Shown in pieces: positions 1-6,627 of a DNA stretch of 7,852 bases. Position 1 is the stretch's first letter. Each line of letters begins with the position of its first letter. The stretch covers positions 851 through 8,702 of the forward strand of contig DCIU01000060.1 in NCBI GenBank assembly GCA_002317245.1. The letters run 5' to 3'. Source of the stretch: Lachnospiraceae bacterium UBA1718. GTDB taxonomy: Bacteria > Bacillota > Clostridia > Lachnospirales > Lachnospiraceae. The notes beneath the pieces were generated by a model. The model did no database searches and had not been told where the DNA came from. It worked only from the letters and a program-made list of their open reading frames with translations. The translations under genes and the position numbers were made by a program.

Positions 1-2
1 AT

Positions 3-8
3 TATATT
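3..8 (+). promoter_or_regulatory. Putative -10 box of the ABC operon
   Basis: TATATT at 3-8 resembles a sigma-A -10 element and would start transcription near position 15, inside the inverted repeat at 8-36. The matching -35 would lie outside the window, so only half of the promoter can be judged. The placement fits repression by a regulator bound over the start site. Confidence 0.4.
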
Positions 9-36
9 AAGTGTACTAGATGTGTTAGTACACTTA
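8..36. promoter_or_regulatory. YtrA-type operator: perfect 11-bp inverted repeat
   Basis: Arms at 8-18 and 26-36 are perfect reverse complements around a 7-base centre. Within them, AGTGTA (10-15) and TACACT (29-34) are separated by exactly 13 bases. This is the operator described for Bacillus subtilis YtrA (AGTGTA-N13-TACACT). It lies 24 bases before a YtrA-like repressor gene and overlaps the presumed start point, so negative autoregulation of the operon is the natural reading. Eight T residues follow (37-44), so as RNA it could also fold into a terminator-like hairpin for an upstream gene or a 5' leader stem. The stem is AT-rich, and the exact operator spacing makes the operator reading stronger. 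Confidence 0.75.
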
Positions 37-59
37 TTTTTTTTGCAGAAAGGGGTCAT

Positions 60-425
60 ATGTTAATACAGATTGATTATCAGGATAAGCGGCCTATATA
101 TGAGCAGGTCGTGGAAAAGATGCAGAATCTGATTGTCCGGGGAATTCTTGGGGCAGATGATAAGATTCCTTCGGTTCGCTCCCTGGCTATTGAATTATCC
201 ATTAATCCCAATACCATTCAGAAGGCCTATCAGGAGCTTGAACGTATGGGATACATCTATACCGTTAAGGGCAGAGGTAATTTCGTATCCGGGCCAGATA
301 ACTGGAAGGATGATCACAAGTCTGAGTGTCTTGAGGAGCTGGATAAGATTGTTGCCAGACTCTATACACTGGGCGTAGATGAAGAAGAGATTATAGCGCA
401 TCTTAGAGAAAAGAGGAATTTATGA
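60..425 (+). CDS. GntR-family repressor, YtrA subfamily
   Basis: This 121-residue protein is a cytoplasmic DNA-binding regulator. Residues about 10-77 form the GntR winged helix: RPIYEQ at 11-16, the PSVRSLA helix at 37-43, the recognition region INPNTIQKAY at 48-57, and the wing GRGNFV at 71-76. The remaining 45 or so residues are a short helical tail, as in YtrA-type members, which lack the large ligand-binding domain of other GntR proteins. The ATG at 60 has a strong ribosome site, AAAGGGG at 49-55. The stop codon overlaps the next start (ATGA at 422-425), so it is translationally coupled to the ABC ATPase. In Bacillus the YtrA homologue represses its own ABC operon, which is relieved by antibiotics acting on the lipid II cycle. 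The same trigger here is inference. Confidence 0.93.
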   Translation: MLIQIDYQDKRPIYEQVVEKMQNLIVRGILGADDKIPSVRSLAIELSINPNTIQKAYQELERMGYIYTVKGRGNFVSGPDNWKDDHKSECLEELDKIVARLYTLGVDEEEIIAHLREKRNL

Positions 426-1324
426 TTGAAATAAAGAATGTGACTAAGGAATTTGATGGCTTCTTAGCTGTCAATGATATTTCGACAGTTATAGAAGATG
501 GCCAGGTATTCGGCCTTGTAGGTACCAATGGTGCTGGTAAAAGTACCTTACTTAGAATGATTGCAGGCGTGCTGAAGCCAGCAAAGGGACAGATTCTAAT
601 TGATGGAATTGATGTATATAATAATCCAGATATTAAGGCTCAGGTCTTCTATATATCTGATGAACAGTACTTCTTCCCAGGAGCTACTACTGCAGACATG
701 AAGAAGTTCTACAGTGGCCAGTATCCTAACTTTGATAATGAGAGGTTTGATGCTCTTATCAGTAAGTTTGGTCTTACACTTGACCGTAAGATCTCCACCT
801 TCTCAAAGGGAATGAAAAAGCAGCTGTCTGTAGTCCTTGGTGTATGCTCCAACACAAGATATCTTCTCTGCGACGAGACCTTCGATGGTCTTGACCCTGT
901 AATGCGTCAGGCCGTTAAGAAGATATTCATTGCTGAACTTGAGGACCGTAATATGACCCCTATTATTGCTTCTCATAACTTACGTGAGCTTGAGGACATC
1001 TGTGATCACGTTGGTCTTCTCCATCAGGGCGGAATACTCTTCTCCAAGGATATGGACGAGATGAAGCTTGCCATCCACAGGGTTCAGGTGGTATTCGAGA
1101 GCGAAAGGGATAAGGACTCCTTCGAGGCAGGTACAGATATCGTCGCCGATGAGACCAGGGGTTCCCTTCATACTTATACAGTTCGTGGCAACAGGGATGA
1201 TCTTGAGGAAGCACTACGCTCAGTGCAGACAATTTTCTCAGAGATATTACCATTGTCACTTGAAGAAATATTTATTAGCGAGACGGAGGTAGTTGGATAT
1301 GACATCAAAAACATTATCGATTAA
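422..1324 (+). CDS. ABC transporter ATP-binding protein (YtrB-like)
   Basis: This 300-residue ATPase would power the adjacent permease from the cytoplasmic side. Visible motifs are Walker A GTNGAGKST at 34-42, the signature FSKGM at 127-131 (a variant of LSGGQ), Walker B YLLCDE at 147-152 with catalytic Glu152, the D-loop GLD at 156-158, and the switch histidine in ASHNL (His185). The region around ISDEQ at 78-82 stands where the Q-loop is expected, but the glutamine register is unclear. Residues beyond about 215 form a C-terminal extension seen in exporter-type (ABC-2 related) ATPases. The gene overlaps the repressor by 4 bases, has AGAGGA at 412-417 as ribosome site, and overlaps the permease by 26 bases. 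One cognate permease follows, so the transporter is probably an ATPase dimer with a permease dimer. The substrate is unknown. Confidence 0.93.
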   Translation: MIEIKNVTKEFDGFLAVNDISTVIEDGQVFGLVGTNGAGKSTLLRMIAGVLKPAKGQILIDGIDVYNNPDIKAQVFYISDEQYFFPGATTADMKKFYSGQYPNFDNERFDALISKFGLTLDRKISTFSKGMKKQLSVVLGVCSNTRYLLCDETFDGLDPVMRQAVKKIFIAELEDRNMTPIIASHNLRELEDICDHVGLLHQGGILFSKDMDEMKLAIHRVQVVFESERDKDSFEAGTDIVADETRGSLHTYTVRGNRDDLEEALRSVQTIFSEILPLSLEEIFISETEVVGYDIKNIID

Positions 1325-3440
1325 CCTTTTTAATGGCGAACTTAAGAGAAAGCTCTGGCTCTATATAGTCTCCCTTCTCTTAATTATACTTACAGGGCCA
1401 ATGGCGCTCTTAATCAGAATAGATAATCTCCTAATATGGTCCGCAGGATATAGTAAGAGTCAGCTGATAAGAGAGATTGTTCCATCACTGTCTAACAGTA
1501 ATGAGCTCACAATGGTGGTGGTAATCATGATTGCATTTTTATATGCAAGCGCTTCCTTCAGGTATCTGTATAACAGGTCAAGCGTTGATCTGTATCATAG
1601 TCTGGCCATCGACAGGAAGCATCTGTTTGCTACATTCCTCTATACTGCAATTTTTCCTGCTCTTGGGCTCTTCATCATTGATACAGTTCTGAAAATTGGA
1701 GTACTTGCCGTAAAGAACCTGATTAATGCTTATATAATAAGTGTTGCCCTTAGCACCTTCGTATACGAATATATCTATTTCCTGCTTATATTCATGATTG
1801 TGCTTATAGCTATGTTCATTACCGGAAGGCTATATGTTGGCTTTGCTGCTGCTATTGGGCTTGTTATGCTTCCTCCAGTTACTATTGAAAATACCCTCTC
1901 GAGCTATCTGCATTACTGCTTCCAGAGCTATCAGGGAGTTAATCTTGGTGATGGCCTCCTTAAGTTTGCCCTTAGTCCTGTCACACAGTTTAACTCTTAC
2001 GCGAGGATTATTGCAGATGCTCCAGTTAAGTTAGTTATCTCACTTATTGAAGTCGCATTATTAGCTGTATTAGCCTATTACCTCTATAGCATCAGACCTT
2101 CTGAATGTACTCACCAGGCCCTCTGCTACAAGTTCTTAGGACCTGTAATCAGCATACCTGCAGTAATACTTGCAGCCCTCTGTGGTGGTATATATGTTGT
2201 ATATGTATCAGCTAACCTTCCTGCCAAATGGTACCTTGCAGCCTTCATCGGAGTAGGCCTTGTAACACATATACTCCTTAACAGCATTATTCAGGGAGAT
2301 TTCAGGAAGTCACTTAAGAACTGGCCACAGCTTATAGGCTCACTTGTTGCTGCTGGTATTATTGCCGCCTTCTTCCTATATGATCTGTCAGGCTTCGATA
2401 CCTATATTCCTGATAAGGACAAGATCGAGTCTGTTGGCGTTGTATTCGAGTCAGTCGACTCTTCAATTGGCAATTACGATATTGTAGATAATGGTGATGG
2501 TTACAGTCTTGAATATAAGTACTATGTAGATTACAGACTATCCCATATGGAAAGTAAGGATATTGATTCCGTATATGATCTCGCAGTAATTGGCGTTGAC
2601 AACCTGGATAAGACTAAGTCAGTCTTCCAGCGACATCTGCCAGAGACTGAGACTGCTACTGATGGCTCTCACGGAGTAGATGATGTGACAGAGGATAATA
2701 AGGGTTACTACATCGTTAAGTTCAAGCTTAAGTCAGGCAGAACTGTCGTGCGTAACTACCAGGCGAAGATTGACGATATCAAGCCTATGCTTGAGAAGGT
2801 ATATAACTCCAAGGAATATAAGGATTCAATCTGCCAGCTTGATGAATATGTCCAGAAGAAGACTATTAGTAAAATCAGTGGAACCGACCGTTTCTTTGAG
2901 GAATGCTTCGCTCTATCCGGAGACCAGGCTTTGGGTCTAATTGAAGCAGTTAAGGCTGATTACTACGATATGACTCTTGATATTCTTGAGAAGGAAGACC
3001 CTGTAGTATCCTTCACAGCATATGACGACCAGAATTACTACACGGATGGCTTGTCAGGATATTATATATATCCAAGTTCTAAGAACTCTCTTAGCTATCT
3101 TAGTTCACTTGGCATCGACATTAATACTGAAAGGAACGTCTTCGATCCATCCAGAATTCAGAGTATTGAGGTCGAGAAGTATTATGATAATGGTTCATCC
3201 CGTAAAACCTACAGCCCTGAGGCTGACAGAGATATTGTAGAAGCTATCCGTAGTGTGATGGTTATCGATAGCTTCACATACGACAACTCAGCGCTGAAGA
3301 ACTACGATTATAATATCAATATTACCTGTAACTATCTTACTGACAGCGGTTATCTGAGAAGCTTCAGTGTACGAGTTCCTAGGGGCTCACTACCACAGAA
3401 GGTTCTTGATGATGTCAGCGAAGATAAGGCACAGTGGTAA
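1299..3440 (+). CDS. ABC transporter permease with large C-terminal soluble domain
   Basis: This is a 713-residue integral membrane protein. I see about nine hydrophobic segments (near 20-40, 70-88, 109-132, 144-176, 180-195, 247-264, 280-304, 311-331 and 346-362). Positively charged loops at about 89-108, 264-278 and 332-343 suggest a cytoplasmic N terminus, and would place the C-terminal half (about 365-713, acidic and tyrosine-rich) outside the membrane. The loop motif SSVDLYHSLAIDRKH at about 94-108 is typical of permeases paired with YtrB-like ATPases in Firmicutes and may contact the ATPase. The C-terminal half resembles what I recall as DUF6449, but I cannot confirm this. The ATG at 1299 is preferred over the in-frame TTG at 1293, because GGAGG at 1285-1289 is 9 bases from the ATG but only 3 from the TTG. 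It overlaps the ATPase gene, so the two are translationally coupled. Substrate unknown; a role in envelope stress is inference from YtrA regulation. Confidence 0.85.
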   Translation: MTSKTLSINLFNGELKRKLWLYIVSLLLIILTGPMALLIRIDNLLIWSAGYSKSQLIREIVPSLSNSNELTMVVVIMIAFLYASASFRYLYNRSSVDLYHSLAIDRKHLFATFLYTAIFPALGLFIIDTVLKIGVLAVKNLINAYIISVALSTFVYEYIYFLLIFMIVLIAMFITGRLYVGFAAAIGLVMLPPVTIENTLSSYLHYCFQSYQGVNLGDGLLKFALSPVTQFNSYARIIADAPVKLVISLIEVALLAVLAYYLYSIRPSECTHQALCYKFLGPVISIPAVILAALCGGIYVVYVSANLPAKWYLAAFIGVGLVTHILLNSIIQGDFRKSLKNWPQLIGSLVAAGIIAAFFLYDLSGFDTYIPDKDKIESVGVVFESVDSSIGNYDIVDNGDGYSLEYKYYVDYRLSHMESKDIDSVYDLAVIGVDNLDKTKSVFQRHLPETETATDGSHGVDDVTEDNKGYYIVKFKLKSGRTVVRNYQAKIDDIKPMLEKVYNSKEYKDSICQLDEYVQKKTISKISGTDRFFEECFALSGDQALGLIEAVKADYYDMTLDILEKEDPVVSFTAYDDQNYYTDGLSGYYIYPSSKNSLSYLSSLGIDINTERNVFDPSRIQSIEVEKYYDNGSSRKTYSPEADRDIVEAIRSVMVIDSFTYDNSALKNYDYNINITCNYLTDSGYLRSFSVRVPRGSLPQKVLDDVSEDKAQW

Positions 3441-3466
3441 TATATTTAACACATCTATCAAACCAA

Positions 3467-3506
3467 AGAGAAGCCCTGCAGACTGTAAGGTCTGCAGGGC
3501 TTCTCT
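3467..3506. terminator. Bidirectional terminator between convergent genes
   Basis: A perfect 17-bp stem (3467-3483 paired with 3490-3506) closes a 6-base loop. It is GC-rich in the middle and lies 26 bases after the permease stop and 15 bases after the glycosidase stop. The flanking tracts are short (ATTG then AT-rich on the + strand; TTTGGTTT on the - strand), so the U-run is weak on both sides, but the stem is very stable. It most likely ends both convergent transcripts. Confidence 0.8.
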
Positions 3507-3521
3507 ATTGCTATATATTAA

Positions 3522-6326
3522 TTATACTAATGCATCAAGGGCTCTCTTATCACCCATTGTAAGGCTCTTAACCAGTCTAATCTCAATGCTGTCTACATCA
3601 ATACCTGTCTGAGCAAAGTATACGCTGACGTAGTTATCTCTCTGGTAGCTGCAGTCGATCTCAACGTTCTTCTCGATCCACTCTCCATTAGTACCATTGA
3701 TTGTGAATGCTGCTCTGATCATTCCATTCTGAGATACTGTCATTGTTGACTGTGACAGCTCTCCAGCGTCAGACTTGATTCTGAATACGTAGTTATATAC
3801 ACCGCTATCCAAAACATGCATTGTGAAGACATTCTCGCATCCTGCCTCTGTCTTAAAGCCTGTAAGGTCAACGGAAGCACCTGCTGCCGTAATCTCCATG
3901 TATGGCATAGCATTCTGAATCTTCTCGCCACCCTTAGGAGGATTAAGGAATTCAATCTCATCCTCTCCCTCTACAAGTCTGATTCCTGCCAGGGATCTCT
4001 TAAGAACTGAGCATACGTTAGCCGCATTTCTAAGGAGTTCTCCTCTGGAAATCCTGCCCTTTGCCAGTCCTTCTTCAGAGTTATCATTATTACCATTCTC
4101 AGCAGCTCCTGATGTCACCATATATATATCATTCTGTGCACGTACCATATTGGTAGTATTCTGAATGTTAGCTTCGCTTCCATCATCCCAACTCATCTTA
4201 GCCCACCAGTCTGTCATGGTAAGACCATCATATCCCCACTCGCCGCGGAGAATACTTGTGTTGAGATCATAGTTACTTGCTGTATAGATACCATTAAGTG
4301 GCCCATAGGTAGTCATGATGCAATAGGCACCACCCTCCTTAACAGCAATCTCAAATGGCTTCAGATATATCTCTCTAAGGGCTCTTGCTGACAGATGAGC
4401 ATCAACAAAATGTCTCCTGGTCTCCTGATTATTAGTCGAGAAGTGCTTGCAGGTACCTGTTACATTCCACTTATGGAGTCCCTTAAGCTCTGCCGCTGCA
4501 CACGCACCAGTAAGAAGTGGATCTTCTGAATAATACTCGAAGTTACGTCCATTAAGTGGGTGCCTGTGAATATTGATTCCAGGTCCTAAGAGGGAATCAA
4601 TCTTATTCTTTCTAAGTTCCATTCCTTCATACTCATATAACTCCTCAATAAGTGGAAGGTTGAATGAACATGCCTGCGCAGCACCATTAGGAAGTGAATA
4701 TGCCATTGCTCCACAGTCCATTCTGATACCTGAAGGTCCATCAGAACATGCTGCTATTGGCATACCATACTTCTTATTCAATACTTCCGCACATCCACCG
4801 AAGGCTGCTGCCACGCCAGGTGTAACCTTAGGCGAGCACATACCCTCTCCACGGGTAATATATATAAGCTCAGTGTCTGTAAGCTGGTCAAGGTAATCCT
4901 CAATTGACACCTGGCCCTTCATTACGTCTGCAAACTTATATCCCTTATCGCCAGTACATGGTCTGTCTGCTGGTCTTCTATCCTTAATTCTCTGATAGAG
5001 GTCATAGGTTCTTGTAGGAACGTCCTCCATCTCCTCCACATACGAGCCATCCGCCTGCTTCTTGAAGACCATTCTCTTCATAGGCTCAGTTGGAGTACAG
5101 TTTTCACTAAGTGCCTCTGTTACTATAGTCTGGCCAAGAGTGAAACTACCAACCATTTCGGCGCTTCTTACATCGCTTCCAGCATAGATAATATATTCAC
5201 CTGCCTCCAGAACATAGCAGTCCTTATGGCCTGTTGCCCCTGAATCATCGAAGCTTGCCATCTTATCTATGGTAAAATCGATGTCGACTGACTGACTGAT
5301 TCCGGCAAATATTGTGTCAGTCTTGGCAAAGCCAATAAGCTGACGGGCAGGCTTACTGAGGGCTCCCTGTGGCGCCTCGAAGTATACCTGTACAACCTCC
5401 TTACCAGCCATGTCGCCAGTGTTAGTTACGTTAGTGGAGATTCTAATTGTCTTGTCATCAATAATACTGAAGGTAGAGCTAAGGTCGAAGGTGCTATAAG
5501 ACATACCAAATCCAAATGGATACATTACCTTATCCTTGGCTGCTGTCTCGAAGTATCTGTAACCTACGTAGATATCCTCCTCGTAGAAGTTGCGGTCCTT
5601 GTCACCGAAGTTCTTGTCTGATGGGTAATCAGAGATCTCGTAAGCAATTGTATCAGCTAACTTACCACAGGGATTAACCTTGCCAGTAAGCACATCCATG
5701 ACACCGTTGCCGCCTTCACAGCCACCCTGCCATCCATAGACAACTGCCTGTGGCTTGTACTTCTCTACCCACTTCATATCAATTATATTGCCTACATTGA
5801 GGATAACAGCTACTCTGTCAAAGGCCTTGCATACCACATCTAGCATCTGCTCTTCACCCTCAGACAGGTAATATGCTCCTGGAAGGGCAGCATTATCTCT
5901 GTCCTCACCAGCTGAACGTCCTATGATAACTACAGCAATATCTGACTTAGTTGCAGCCTCTTTTGCCATAGCTTCTGTAACTGGCATCTCAATCTGGCTC
6001 CATGGCTCAGTTCCCCATCCCTTACCAATATCAAAAGGATTGTCCACAAGCCAGTCCTCGTAGGCCTTAATCAGATCCTCATTAACTGTCAGATCTGCTT
6101 CCTCCCTCATTGCATCAAGAATGGATACAACATAAGGAGCATTAACCATACCGCCTGAACCAGTACCGCTCTTAACATAGTTGAACATAATACGTCCAAA
6201 CATGGATACTCTGTCACCAGGCCTGAGTGGCAATGCCTTATTGTCATTCTTAAGCATTACACAACCTTCAGCTACCATCTTACGCGAAAGTTCTGCGTAT
6301 TTGCCCCAATCGAAGGTATATTTCAT
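3522..6326 (-). CDS. Glycoside hydrolase family 3 beta-glucosidase, permuted domain order
   Basis: This 934-residue enzyme would release terminal, probably beta-linked, sugars from oligosaccharides. Domain order is permuted relative to most family 3 enzymes. The alpha/beta-sandwich comes first (about 15-275, with the likely acid/base Glu141 in AGEDRD). An Fn3-like domain follows (about 280-400), then a linker. The TIM barrel (about 470-780) holds DGPSGIR at 529-535, FEYYSEDP at 596-603, KHFSTNN at 627-633 and the nucleophile Asp706 in TMTDWW. A beta-rich C-terminal module (about 800-925) looks like a jelly-roll carbohydrate-binding domain. This order is known from Butyrivibrio and Ruminococcus beta-glucosidases. 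There is no signal peptide, so it is likely cytoplasmic. The start ATG at 6326 has GGAG at 6336-6333 six bases upstream and gives MKYTFDWG. The frame stays open to 6440, but that part is SRP RNA. Exact sugar specificity is not visible. Confidence 0.92.
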   Translation of the reverse strand: MKYTFDWGKYAELSRKMVAEGCVMLKNDNKALPLRPGDRVSMFGRIMFNYVKSGTGSGGMVNAPYVVSILDAMREEADLTVNEDLIKAYEDWLVDNPFDIGKGWGTEPWSQIEMPVTEAMAKEAATKSDIAVVIIGRSAGEDRDNAALPGAYYLSEGEEQMLDVVCKAFDRVAVILNVGNIIDMKWVEKYKPQAVVYGWQGGCEGGNGVMDVLTGKVNPCGKLADTIAYEISDYPSDKNFGDKDRNFYEEDIYVGYRYFETAAKDKVMYPFGFGMSYSTFDLSSTFSIIDDKTIRISTNVTNTGDMAGKEVVQVYFEAPQGALSKPARQLIGFAKTDTIFAGISQSVDIDFTIDKMASFDDSGATGHKDCYVLEAGEYIIYAGSDVRSAEMVGSFTLGQTIVTEALSENCTPTEPMKRMVFKKQADGSYVEEMEDVPTRTYDLYQRIKDRRPADRPCTGDKGYKFADVMKGQVSIEDYLDQLTDTELIYITRGEGMCSPKVTPGVAAAFGGCAEVLNKKYGMPIAACSDGPSGIRMDCGAMAYSLPNGAAQACSFNLPLIEELYEYEGMELRKNKIDSLLGPGINIHRHPLNGRNFEYYSEDPLLTGACAAAELKGLHKWNVTGTCKHFSTNNQETRRHFVDAHLSARALREIYLKPFEIAVKEGGAYCIMTTYGPLNGIYTASNYDLNTSILRGEWGYDGLTMTDWWAKMSWDDGSEANIQNTTNMVRAQNDIYMVTSGAAENGNNDNSEEGLAKGRISRGELLRNAANVCSVLKRSLAGIRLVEGEDEIEFLNPPKGGEKIQNAMPYMEITAAGASVDLTGFKTEAGCENVFTMHVLDSGVYNYVFRIKSDAGELSQSTMTVSQNGMIRAAFTINGTNGEWIEKNVEIDCSYQRDNYVSVYFAQTGIDVDSIEIRLVKSLTMGDKRALDALV

Positions 6327-6341
6327 CTTCTGCTCCATTCC

Positions 6342-6352
6342 GGGTATTACCC
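6342..6352. promoter_or_regulatory. Palindrome GGGTATTACCC in the glycosidase leader
   Basis: Perfect 5+1+5 inverted repeat 16 bases before the glycosidase ATG and just after the predicted transcription start (about 6357, - strand). The position suits a repressor operator or a small leader hairpin. The binding protein is unknown, and the site is short enough to be chance. Confidence 0.3.
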
Positions 6353-6363
6353 AATTACTTGTG

Positions 6364-6392
6364 TATTTAGAAAAATCCTGTAGGGAAGGCAA
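6364..6392 (-). promoter_or_regulatory. Putative promoter of the glycosidase gene
   Basis: On the - strand, TTGCCT (6392-6387) and TAAATA (6369-6364) are separated by 17 bases, a reasonable sigma-A arrangement. The predicted start is near 6357, giving a leader of about 30 bases. The promoter is embedded in the 3' end of the SRP RNA gene, so the glycosidase may be transcribed independently of it. Both hexamers deviate from consensus. Confidence 0.4.
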
Positions 6393-6551
6393 CTTTTGCT
6401 TATAACCTCCGAGATTGGCCCAGGCACCCTCACGGCACATAGGTACATCTTCTTATGGCTGCTGCATTCCTGCCCTGACCAGATTCGTAGAGACCTATTG
6501 CGTAAGACCCAGACCCTCAGAGGGAAGCCGAAGCTCCCTTCCGTACAGGAT
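6371..6551 (-). other. Outer closing stem and 3' end of the SRP RNA precursor
   Basis: On the - strand, AUCCUGUA (6551-6544) pairs perfectly with UACAGGAU (6382-6375). After one C-C mismatch, GGAAGG (6542-6537) pairs with CCUUCC (6389-6384). Five Ts follow immediately (6375-6371), so the 3' arm plus U-tract looks like the end of the transcript. The stem encloses the whole SRP core. In Bacillus the SRP RNA precursor is trimmed by RNase III at a stem formed by its flanks; this could be the equivalent, or a permanent extra helix of a roughly 180-190 nt RNA. A competing local UUCG-loop hairpin (6539-6521, one bulge) shares bases with this stem and with the terminal core helix. Confidence 0.6.
6406..6523 (-). 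ncRNA. ffs: Signal recognition particle RNA (conserved core)
   Basis: This RNA scaffolds Ffh for co-translational targeting of membrane proteins. The helix 8 region (6480-6457, - strand) has every expected part: GGU/GCC stem, the asymmetric-loop strands CAGG (6477-6474) and AGCA (6463-6460) that bind the Ffh M domain, a GCA/UGC stem and the GGAA tetraloop (6470-6467). Below it, AUAGGU (6498-6493) pairs with ACCUAU (6444-6439), CUUACG (6506-6501) with CGUGAG (6434-6429), GGUCUGGG (6515-6508) with CCUGGGCC (6424-6417), and CCUCUGAG (6523-6516) with CUCGGAGG (6413-6406). The TTACGCAA and TGCCGTGAGGGTGCCTGGGC stretches closely match Bacillus scRNA. Its place next to tadA is also conserved in Bacillus. 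No full Alu domain like that of the 270-nt Bacillus RNA is evident. The end points of the mature RNA are uncertain. Confidence 0.93.
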
Positions 6552-6566
6552 CGTCGTACATCTTGT

Positions 6567-6575
6567 ATTATGCCA
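6567..6575 (-). promoter_or_regulatory. Extended -10 promoter of the SRP RNA
   Basis: On the - strand TGGCATAAT (6575-6567) is an extended -10 element, TGn followed by CATAAT. It predicts a start near 6561-6559, about 8-10 bases before the outer SRP stem. No convincing -35 is present at the usual distance, which extended -10 promoters tolerate. An imperfect 9-bp inverted repeat (6593-6573) directly precedes it. Confidence 0.5.
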
Positions 6576-6593
6576 CAAATAATCTATCTGTGG
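6573..6593. repeat. Inverted repeat upstream of the SRP RNA -10 box
   Basis: On the - strand CCACAGATA (6593-6585) and TATTTGTGG (6581-6573) pair over 9 positions with one G-T wobble, around a 3-base loop. It lies between tadA and the SRP RNA, exactly in the -35/spacer region. It may be an operator. On the + strand it is followed by T-rich sequence (TTTTTGTTATTTTT at 6601-6614), so it might also stop antisense transcripts. It is not followed by Ts on the - strand, so it is a poor tadA terminator. Confidence 0.35.
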
Positions 6594-6627
6594 TAGTTAA
6601 TTTTTGTTATTTTTCGCCCAAAGTAGC

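Noticed and set aside
8..44. Rho-independent terminator of an upstream gene (stem followed by eight Ts).
   Set aside because: The stem is AT-rich and the half-sites match the YtrA operator with exact 13-base spacing directly before a YtrA-like gene. The operator reading is preferred, though dual use cannot be excluded.
1293..1298. TTG start for the permease.
   Set aside because: Only 3 bases from GGAGG at 1285-1289; the ATG at 1299 has a normal 9-base spacing.
4573..4896. 107-residue + strand open frame opposite the glycosidase.
   Set aside because: It is antisense to the conserved catalytic barrel, has no ribosome site or recognisable motif, and follows from the codon bias of the real gene.
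6327..6440. N-terminal extension or signal peptide of the glycosidase.
   Set aside because: The encoded residues show no charged-then-hydrophobic signal pattern, and the DNA is the conserved 3' part of the SRP RNA.
6521..6539. UUCG hairpin as a stand-alone terminator for tadA.
   Set aside because: No T-run follows on the - strand, and it lies downstream of the SRP promoter, inside the SRP transcript.
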